DNA from: an uncultured Clostridia bacterium
GTDB lineage: Bacteria > Bacillota > Clostridia > Peptostreptococcales > Anaerovoracaceae
Assembly: GCA_938034165.1 (NCBI GenBank)
Contig: CALHKP010000039.1
Location: forward strand, 4,756 to 68,755
Direction: 5' to 3'
Length of the DNA stretch: 64,000 nt
The notes beneath the pieces are model-generated. The model worked only from the letters and a program-made list of their open reading frames with translations. It did no database searches and was not told where the DNA came from. The position numbers and the translations under genes are program-made. Each line of letters starts with the position of its first letter. Position 1 is the stretch's first letter. Below are positions 54,351 to 64,000 of this stretch, piece by piece.

Positions 54351-57173
54351 TTGAAAAAGCGAGAAAAGAAAGCGAGAGACGGTCGAAGAAAAAATGTGAT
54401 GCCGGTGATTTTGCTGGTATTTATACTTATAGCGGCGGTGCTCATAACGCTTGTAACGTTTATTACTGATTTATTGTGGTTTAAGGAAATGGGATATGTA
54501 AGCGTATTCTTTACTAAGCTTGTTACACAGCTTAAGTTTGGAATACCGGCATTTGTACTGCTTTCGGCACTGATGAATTTGTATCTCAGAAAAATCAAGA
54601 AGGGATATTTCAAAAAGATTGTATCTGCAGAGGAGACTAATCTTAAGAGATTGAATGTATATACCAATATTCTGTCACTGGTATTTGGAATTATCGTATC
54701 CATGTATTTTGTGACAAATCTATGGTTTCAGGCGCTGGAATTTACAAACAGCACTGAATTTGGAATAGACGATCCACTGTTTGGCCTGGATGTTTCATTC
54801 TATATATTCAAGTTTGAATTTCTCAAGCACTTCTGCGAAATACTTATCGGCGTAATTGCTTTGTTCATGATTGCAACGCTGGTATATTACGGAATTCTGA
54901 TTACAATGCATACACCTGATGCTTTTGAAGAGGATGAAGCGGAACCTGTTTATGATGAAGCCCCGGATCCTAACAATCCATTTGCTCAGATGTTCGGGCT
55001 CAATATTCCGCCAAGAAAGAAAAAGCATATTTCTCATACCAATATCAAAACACTTATGGATATTGCGTCGGGACAGCTTACGGGCGTTGGAGTTATACTG
55101 TTTCTGATGATTGGTGTAAACTTTTTCCTCAAACAGTTTGAGCTTCTTCATTCCCACAGCGGCGTGGTTTTTGGTGCCGGATTTACTGATGTGAATATTA
55201 CACTGTGGATGTACAGAATCGTTATGGTTCTTGCAGTTGCAGGGGCAATCGGCGTAGTGGTATTCATGAAGAAGAAACAATACAAGAAAATTCTTGCGGT
55301 TCCTGTGGCTATGATTGCTGTAAATGCCATCGGCCTTGCGGCATCACTTCTTGTTCAAAGTTATGTGGTTTCACCTGACGAAATCAACAAAGAAGGGAAA
55401 TACCTGAAAAATAATATAGAATATACTCAGTATGCGTATGACCTTAATGATGTGGATGTAAAATCCTTTGCTGCGGATAACAGTCTGACAGTTGACGACC
55501 TTGCAACTAACAATGATACTATAAGTAATATCAGAATAAATGACTATCCTCCTGTAAAGACTTTTTATAATCAGACTCAGAGTATAAGACAGTATTATAA
55601 ATTCAATGATATTGACGTGGATAGATACAATATCGACGGAAAATACACTCAGACTTATCTGTCGCTTAGAGAAATTGAAGAGAGTGCTATTACTGATACA
55701 TGGCTCAACAGACATCTTAAGTACACTCACGGTTATGGACTTGCGCTTTCGAGAGTAAATACAATTACTGCAAGCGGACAGCCTGATGTGCTGATTAAGA
55801 ATATTCCACCGCAGTCAAGTACTGACAGTTTGCAGGTTACAAGACCTGAAATTTACTTTGGTGAATTGTCAAATGACTATGTAATCGTAAATACAAGCGA
55901 AGAAGAGTTTGACTACCCTGACGGAAATTCGAACAAATATACAAAATATGAGGGCGATGCCGGAATCAAGATGAACTTCTTCAACAGAATTATGTTCTCT
56001 ATGAGAGAAGGCAGCGTGAAGATGCTGGTATCATCTAATATCAAGAGCGATTCTAGGATTATCATCAACAGAAACGTAGTTGAACGAGTAAAGACAATTA
56101 TGCCATCTTTGGATTACGAGGACGATCCGCATGCATTTATGGTTGATGGCAAACTCTACTGGATGGTAGATGCCTATACTACAAGTCCGTATTATCCATA
56201 TTCAGAGCCTTACAACCACAAGGAAGGCGGAGTTAACTATATCAGAAACTCCATAAAAGTAGTTGTGGATGCATATAATGGTGATGTGAACTACTACATT
56301 GTAGACAAGGATGATCCTATTGCACAGACTTACAAGAAGATTTATCCTAAACTATTCAAGACTCTTGAGGACATGCCTGAGGGTATGAGAGAACATATAA
56401 GATATCCTAACAAGCTCTTCAAGATTCAGGCTGATGTTTATGGACGTTACCATATGGAAGACGAAAAGGTATTCTATCAGAACGAGGACTACTGGGATCT
56501 TGCTCACGAAATCTACGGAACAGATGAGCAGACAATGACTCCTAACTATTACATCGTAAAGCTTCCGGGTGAGGAAACTACAGAATTTATCAGTTCTATT
56601 CCATATACACCAAAGTCAAAACAGAATATGACTGCTTTGATGATTGCGAGAAACGACGGCGAACATTACGGAGAACTTGTGCTCTATCAGTTCCCTAAGA
56701 ACAAGACAATTTACGGACCTATGCAGATAGAGGCGCAGATTGACCAGAATACCAAGATTTCCCAGGACTTCTCACTGTGGAGTCAGGCGGGCTCAAAGTA
56801 CAGCAGAGGGAACCTGTTTGTTATTCCAATCGAAAATTCACTTCTGTATGTTGAACCTATTTACCTGGAGGCAGCAAACAGTGCTATTCCTGAGGTGAAG
56901 AGAGTAATCGTTGCATATGGTGACAAGATTGCATATGAACCTACACTTGCAGAGGCTCTTGCAAGTATGTTTGGTGAAGGAAGCGGTCTTGAATCAGTTG
57001 CAGAAGAAGGAAAAGATAACAAGGCTGATAGCAAGAAGCTGACAACTTCAGATTATATCAAGAAGGCAGTGGACGCTTATGATTCTGCGCAGAAAGCACT
57101 GAAAAACGGAGACTGGGCTGAATACGGCAAACAGATGAGCGAACTGGAAAGCGCTCTGAATGCCCTTTCATAA
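54351..57173 (+). CDS. UPF0182 family membrane protein (940 aa)
   Basis: A large protein with about seven N-terminal transmembrane helices (first: VMPVILLVFILIAAVLIT) and a big extracellular region (about 340 onward) typical of UPF0182/COG1615: PPVKTFYNQTQSIRQYY, YGLALSRVNTITASGQPD, ILYVEPIYLEA-like LLYVEPIYLEA. The role of the family is unknown. A Ser/Lys-rich C-terminal tail follows. Start is a TTG (54351) behind GGGAGGAG. Last gene of the three-gene unit. Confidence 0.87.
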   Translation: MKKREKKARDGRRKNVMPVILLVFILIAAVLITLVTFITDLLWFKEMGYVSVFFTKLVTQLKFGIPAFVLLSALMNLYLRKIKKGYFKKIVSAEETNLKRLNVYTNILSLVFGIIVSMYFVTNLWFQALEFTNSTEFGIDDPLFGLDVSFYIFKFEFLKHFCEILIGVIALFMIATLVYYGILITMHTPDAFEEDEAEPVYDEAPDPNNPFAQMFGLNIPPRKKKHISHTNIKTLMDIASGQLTGVGVILFLMIGVNFFLKQFELLHSHSGVVFGAGFTDVNITLWMYRIVMVLAVAGAIGVVVFMKKKQYKKILAVPVAMIAVNAIGLAASLLVQSYVVSPDEINKEGKYLKNNIEYTQYAYDLNDVDVKSFAADNSLTVDDLATNNDTISNIRINDYPPVKTFYNQTQSIRQYYKFNDIDVDRYNIDGKYTQTYLSLREIEESAITDTWLNRHLKYTHGYGLALSRVNTITASGQPDVLIKNIPPQSSTDSLQVTRPEIYFGELSNDYVIVNTSEEEFDYPDGNSNKYTKYEGDAGIKMNFFNRIMFSMREGSVKMLVSSNIKSDSRIIINRNVVERVKTIMPSLDYEDDPHAFMVDGKLYWMVDAYTTSPYYPYSEPYNHKEGGVNYIRNSIKVVVDAYNGDVNYYIVDKDDPIAQTYKKIYPKLFKTLEDMPEGMREHIRYPNKLFKIQADVYGRYHMEDEKVFYQNEDYWDLAHEIYGTDEQTMTPNYYIVKLPGEETTEFISSIPYTPKSKQNMTALMIARNDGEHYGELVLYQFPKNKTIYGPMQIEAQIDQNTKISQDFSLWSQAGSKYSRGNLFVIPIENSLLYVEPIYLEAANSAIPEVKRVIVAYGDKIAYEPTLAEALASMFGEGSGLESVAEEGKDNKADSKKLTTSDYIKKAVDAYDSAQKALKNGDWAEYGKQMSELESALNALS

Positions 57174-57198
57174 AGGAAAAATTGTAATAATTACCAAG

Positions 57199-57218
57199 GG
57201 CATCTCGCAAGAGATGCC
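57199..57218 (+). terminator. Hairpin ahead of the glutamine synthetase gene
   Basis: An 8-bp perfect stem with a four-base loop; no T-run follows. It may be an attenuator or mRNA-stabilising stem between UPF0182 and glnA. Confidence 0.45.
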
Positions 57219-57257
57219 TCTATGGCTTAATAATATAAAAGGAGGAAAAACAAAAAT

Positions 57258-60516
<3,259 letters not shown>

Positions 60517-60531
60517 ATTTTGAAGAAGCGT

Positions 60532-61623
60532 ATGTTCAAATTACCGGAATATAAGCATCCGGATTTTACCCAAGAAAAATTTGCAAATGCACCAAATGCT
60601 GTTTTGCAGCCATCACTCAGAGACAAATCAGTTCCTGATAATTTTCATGCCACATCGATTTATCCCGAATACTTCAAAGTAGGCGGTGAGTGGCTTCTGG
60701 CAGAAGACAGTAGAATGGACTGCGTTGCGGTTTACGAAAACGGTAAGATCCATGTGCGAGAATTCAGAAACGTAAAACAAGGCGATATGGTTGTAATAGG
60801 AAGAACAGAAGACTGTGAAGACGGCATTTACGTTCATGCTGATTGTTTTGATCAGGGTGAGCAGGCAAAAGCCGGAACCTTCGCTTTCAGACAGAGCAGA
60901 AGCAGAGAGACTGCCTTTTCTTACGACTATGAGCAGCTGGTTAATCTTTTGAAATTCGAAAAGGAAAACAACGGATATGTTGTATGGGTTCTCGGTCCTG
61001 CATGCTCCTTTGATACTACCGCAAGAGAGAATATGTCAAAGCTAATCAGAGAAGGTTATGTTCAGGCTGTTTTGGCAGGCAACGCTCTTGCGACTCACGA
61101 CCTGGAAGGAGCTTATCTGGGAACCGCCCTGGGACAGGACATCAAAACACAGGCGCCTCACAAAGACGGGCACTACAATCATATTGACACTATCAATTTG
61201 ATAAACCGCTATGGTTCGATTCCTGAATTTATTAAGCAGGAAAATATTGACAACGGTATCATTTATTCATGTGTCAAGTGCGATGTGCCTTTTGTTCTAA
61301 ACGGTTCCATCAGAGATGACGGACCTCTGCCTGAGGTTTATGAGCACACTTATGTGGGTCAGGACACCATAAGATCTCATGTGAGAAAAGCTACTACGGT
61401 TATCGGTATGGCTACAGTGCTTCACACAATCGCTACAGGAAACATGACTCCGACTTACAGAGTGCTGCCGGACGGCACAATCAGACCTGTATATTTTTAC
61501 ATGGTTGATACATCTGACTTTGCTGCCAACAAGCTGGGAGACAGGGGTAGCCTTTCGGCAAAGGGCATCGTGACTAATGTTCAGGACTTCCTGGCAAACG
61601 TTACGGGCGGCCTCGGACTGTAG
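60532..61623 (+). CDS. LOR/SDH-family protein (ornithine cyclodeaminase-like, AgrE C-terminal type)
   Basis: A 363-residue protein matching the conserved region named for LOR/SDH (TIGR00300), also the C-terminal ornithine cyclodeaminase part of cyanobacterial AgrE/ArgZ proteins. Marker segments are GPACSFDTTARENMSKLIR, VLAGNALATHDLEGAYLG, GHYNHIDTIN, NGSIRDDGPLPEV and TIATGNMTP. The arginine dihydrolase half of AgrE is absent. It may turn ornithine into proline, but no activity can be read from sequence. Start: I take ATG 60532 (MFKLPEYKH); TTG 60520 is possible, and neither has a good ribosome binding site. Confidence 0.72.
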   Translation: MFKLPEYKHPDFTQEKFANAPNAVLQPSLRDKSVPDNFHATSIYPEYFKVGGEWLLAEDSRMDCVAVYENGKIHVREFRNVKQGDMVVIGRTEDCEDGIYVHADCFDQGEQAKAGTFAFRQSRSRETAFSYDYEQLVNLLKFEKENNGYVVWVLGPACSFDTTARENMSKLIREGYVQAVLAGNALATHDLEGAYLGTALGQDIKTQAPHKDGHYNHIDTINLINRYGSIPEFIKQENIDNGIIYSCVKCDVPFVLNGSIRDDGPLPEVYEHTYVGQDTIRSHVRKATTVIGMATVLHTIATGNMTPTYRVLPDGTIRPVYFYMVDTSDFAANKLGDRGSLSAKGIVTNVQDFLANVTGGLGL

Positions 61624-61660
61624 GCAGTTTTGACACAGACAAATCAAAGAATTTTAACTG

Positions 61661-61685
61661 GAGCCCGGATAAGTCCGGGCTCTTT
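61661..61685 (+). terminator. Terminator before the cardiolipin synthase gene
   Basis: A 9-bp GC-rich perfect stem (61661-61669 with 61674-61682) with a four-base loop, then TTT. Possibly partial, since cls follows only about 20 bases later. Confidence 0.65.
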
Positions 61686-61705
61686 AGGAAACAGAAGGGA
61701 AACAA

Positions 61706-63238
61706 ATGAATAAGATCAAGCAGATACTGGGTAAGATATTCAGTCCTCTGGTTATTATGGTAATCTTGATTCTCGTTCAGTTTGCGTGGTTTGGGATAGC
61801 TGTAATGAAGCTGAGCAAATACAACGAAGTTATTTCGATTGGGTTTACGATTGCTTCGATTTTGATGGCTTTGTTCGTCATATATCGGGACGAGAATCCC
61901 GCATATAAGATAGGATGGGTATTGCTGATATGTCTTTTCCCCATTCTCGGAACGACAATGTATGTTTTCTTTGGAAACAAGCGGCCATCAAGGCGTATCA
62001 AAACGAAGATTGACCCTGTGGAGGAAAAACACAAGGGTGATTTGAAACAACAATACAATCTGGGCGAGGTTGCCAGCAGCAGACTGATGCGGACGCTGAA
62101 TTATGTTTCACAAAGGGGACCTTATCCTGCATGGGCAGGAACCAAAACGAAGTATTACGATCTGGGCGACAAAGCATTTATCGATATGCTGGAGGATCTG
62201 AAAAACGCAAAACACTTCATATTTATGGAGTATTTTATCGTCGGAACGGGATATATGTGGGACGAAATTCATAAGATACTCAAGCAGAAGGTGGATGAGG
62301 GCCTGGATGTGAGATTTATCTATGACGATTTTGGAAGCATAGAAAAGATTCCTATTACCTTTTTGAAGAGCCTTGAGGCTGAGGGCATAAAGACTGTTTC
62401 TTTTAACCCAATCAGGCCCATAGCATCTTTGGTATATAACAACAGAGATCACAGAAAAATCCTGGTTATAGACGGGTACATCGGATATTCCGGCGGATAC
62501 AATCTGGCGGACGAATATATAAACAAAGTTCAGAGGTTCGGTCACTGGAAGGACACCGGCATTCGTTTGGAGGGGGAAGCCGTGTGGAATTTTACGGTTA
62601 TGTTCCTCAACATGTGGAATTCTTTCAGACCTACGGAAGAGGATTACAGTATTTACAAACCTCATGTTCATCACAAGGAAGTGTTTGACAGTGACGGCAT
62701 AATACAGCCTTATTCCGATTCGCCGTTGGACGACGAAAATGTAGGCGAAAATGTTTATTTTGAGATAATCAATCAGGCGGAGGATTATGTATATATTTTC
62801 ACGCCGTACCTGATTCTCGATAACGAAATGATGACGGCACTTCTGCTTGCAGCAAAGCGCGGTGTTGATGTGAGAATCGTAACTCCGGCAATCCCGGACA
62901 AAAAAATCGTGTTCAGGCTTACGCGTTCGTATTATACGCCACTGATAAAAGCCGGAATAAAAATTTACGAATATACGCCGGGATTTATTCACGCGAAGAG
63001 TTTTCTGAGTGATGACAGGCTCGGTGTTGTGGGAACTATCAATCTGGACTACAGAAGTCTGTTCCTGCATTTTGAGTGCGGTACGCTAATGCTTGGCTGC
63101 AGCGCTTTATATGATTTGAAGGATGATTACAAGAAAACATTTGAAATATCAAAGGAGATAAAAGCAGAGGACTGCAAGACGACTTTCCTCGGTTTGCTCT
63201 TCGATGCGGTGCTTAGGGTACTGAGTCCGCTTATGTAA
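61706..63238 (+). CDS. cls: Cardiolipin synthase
   Basis: A 510-residue membrane phospholipase D-type enzyme that joins two phosphatidylglycerols into cardiolipin. Two N-terminal transmembrane helices (about 10-33 and 45-85 in parts) are followed by a pair of HKD motifs: HRKILVIDGYIGYSGG near 249 and HAKSFLSDDRLGVVGTINLD near 428. Length and layout match bacterial Cls. The ATG is behind AGAAGGGA. It ends next to a hairpin at the edge of the repeat-rich tract. Confidence 0.93.
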   Translation: MNKIKQILGKIFSPLVIMVILILVQFAWFGIAVMKLSKYNEVISIGFTIASILMALFVIYRDENPAYKIGWVLLICLFPILGTTMYVFFGNKRPSRRIKTKIDPVEEKHKGDLKQQYNLGEVASSRLMRTLNYVSQRGPYPAWAGTKTKYYDLGDKAFIDMLEDLKNAKHFIFMEYFIVGTGYMWDEIHKILKQKVDEGLDVRFIYDDFGSIEKIPITFLKSLEAEGIKTVSFNPIRPIASLVYNNRDHRKILVIDGYIGYSGGYNLADEYINKVQRFGHWKDTGIRLEGEAVWNFTVMFLNMWNSFRPTEEDYSIYKPHVHHKEVFDSDGIIQPYSDSPLDDENVGENVYFEIINQAEDYVYIFTPYLILDNEMMTALLLAAKRGVDVRIVTPAIPDKKIVFRLTRSYYTPLIKAGIKIYEYTPGFIHAKSFLSDDRLGVVGTINLDYRSLFLHFECGTLMLGCSALYDLKDDYKKTFEISKEIKAEDCKTTFLGLLFDAVLRVLSPLM

Positions 63239-63259
63239 AAAAGGCGAAATCATTTGTGG

Positions 63260-63301
63260 GGCTGTCGCAGTAACTATTGTTTTTATGTTAATGCGACAGC
63301 C
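63260..63301. terminator. Hairpin after cls
   Basis: A 10-bp perfect stem (63260-63269 with 63292-63301) with a T-rich loop follows the cls stop by about 20 bases. It may be a terminator or an edge of the repeat tract. Confidence 0.5.
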
Positions 63302-63303
63302 TC

Positions 63304-63488
63304 TTGCAATTCTGCCCAGCCCGACCCTTTGCAATTCTGCCTCGCCCGACCCTTTGCAATTCCGCTCAGCCCGACCTTTTGCAATTCTGCTCAGCTCGGC
63401 TAGGTCGCGCTTGAGCCGCCGGAGCTGCCTTGGGCTATTGGGACGGATCGGTCCGCCCGGCCCTTGCAATTCCGCTCAGCCCGACCCC
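63304..63488. repeat. 25-bp tandem repeat, four copies plus one displaced copy
   Basis: Copies starting at 63304, 63329, 63354 and 63379 are spaced exactly 25 bases and begin TTGCAATTCTGC or TTGCAATTCCGC followed by a CAGCCCGACC-type half. A fifth copy at 63464 is separated by about 60 bases of unrelated GC-rich sequence. There are no spacers, so it is not CRISPR-like. Open frames across it are repeat artefacts. Confidence 0.85.
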
Positions 63489-63517
63489 CAGTGGCATTCG
63501 AGCTTATTGAGGTCGGT

Positions 63518-63651
63518 GTGGTTGATTAGTATCGACTACAGTGCAGGATTTAGCGCGGTTTGGTCGGGAGCTGTTGGGTTTGGTTGATTTCCGCCAGGGC
63601 TGGCTTGGTTGAGCCTTCGGGAAGGCTTCTCGGTCGACTGAAATCAACCAC
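63518..63651. repeat. Nested stem-loop element
   Basis: A 10-bp perfect arm pair (63582-63591 with 63640-63649) encloses a smaller hairpin (63612-63617 with 63622-63627). An alternative 9-bp arm (63518-63526) can pair with 63643-63651. The two folds exclude each other, a feature of switchable or mobile intergenic elements. Confidence 0.55.
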
Positions 63652-63685
63652 AAATGAGCCAAAAGCAGTATATATTCCAATAGTC

Positions 63686-63915
63686 GCAATCTGCGCTGTC
63701 ATTTTCAGAGCTTGACTAAGCGCAGATTGCTACATCTTCAAATCGTACGGTAAAATTTGGCTTCAAAAACAGCGCAGATTTAAGTTTTGCAAAAGTGCGC
63801 TGAAATTCGAGCCAAATTCTCCTTCTAATATGGGTGAAAGGACACAAAAATCGGGGATTTTTGTTGAAAAATCAACATTTTCTAAGCGCAGATTTGAATT
63901 TTGACGATTTGCGCT
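63686..63915. repeat. Cluster of stem-loops sharing a GCGCAGATT core
   Basis: Three stem-loops share the core: 63686-63697 with 63719-63730 (12 bp perfect); nested 63754-63762 with 63810-63818 enclosing 63770-63776 with 63796-63802; and 63885-63893 with 63907-63915 (one wobble). A further TGTTGA hairpin lies at 63862-63877. No gene is visible in 63239-64000; a lone TATAAT (63957-63962) near the end has no good -35. Confidence 0.65.
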
Positions 63916-64000
63916 GAGTTACAAGCGAAAAATGTAAGCGCAAATGGTTATGTTGATATAATGTGTGTAAATTAAATAAGCCATTGGCTCATCCTTTAGG

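Noticed and set aside
63304..63488. CRISPR array
   Set aside because: Units abut directly with no spacers, and no cas genes are present.
63149..63587. Open frames across the terminal repeat tract, both strands
   Set aside because: They follow the 25-base repeat, have biased composition and no ribosome binding sites.

Overview
The window looks like chromosome of a low-G+C, anaerobic Bacillota (Clostridia). The evidence is strong purine-rich ribosome binding sites, rho-independent terminators, a SecA with a C-terminal zinc motif, a UPF0182 membrane protein, a release factor 2 with a programmed frameshift, and many peptidase, amino-acid and cobamide-salvage genes. An amino-acid-fermenting relative of Clostridial Family XIII (Anaerovoracaceae) would fit, but that is inference. 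No phage, insertion sequence, rRNA or CRISPR array is visible. One tRNA (Thr, CGT) is present.

Layout. 1-5983: end of an unknown gene, a 32-residue membrane peptide, a DUF1846 protein, a ClC-type channel/antiporter, a phosphohexomutase (minus strand) and an orphan class B sortase. 6101-8278: an A+T-rich accessory patch with a small unknown gene, an immunity-like gene and a two-domain (Imm26-like plus Imm51-like) immunity protein without a toxin. 8355-12143 (minus): purine phosphoribosyltransferase and purine permease, then a manganese exporter and a DMT exporter. 12323-15856: a tight cobamide nucleotide-loop operon (cobT, cobU, cobS, a short second CobU-like gene, cobC). 16007-28922: birA (minus), then a CNNM/CorC protein, secA, prfB, tex, a HAD phosphatase and addB.

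29300-41872 holds two tandem-duplicated MerR/GyrI-type regulators. They are followed by a long co-directional run of metal-dependent hydrolases: an amidohydrolase of the hippuricase type, three RocB-like M20 proteins, one ArgE/DapE-like M20 protein and a YtcJ-like amidohydrolase. The run ends in a sodium:alanine/glycine symporter. It reads as one catabolic operon that cuts acylated amino acids or peptides outside the normal peptidase repertoire and takes up the small amino-acid products; the substrate is unknown.

42013-49685: a small membrane protein, an EF-G paralogue, radA, and a two-gene nitrogenase-like system. In that system the Fe-protein (NifH-like) and a NifD-like subunit are fused into one 762-residue chain, followed by an overlapping NifK-like gene. 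All Fe-protein cluster cysteines and all three NifD-type P-cluster cysteines are kept, whereas the NifK-like partner keeps only one. This is the most unusual system in the window.

49854-63238: a DtxR/MntR regulator (minus), a ferredoxin-type aldo/keto reductase, a three-gene membrane operon ending in UPF0182, a long-form glutamine synthetase, serS, a LOR/SDH-family (ornithine cyclodeaminase-like) protein and cardiolipin synthase. The last 760 bases are non-coding and rich in repeats: a 25-bp tandem repeat and a set of stem-loops built on a shared GCGCAGATT core.
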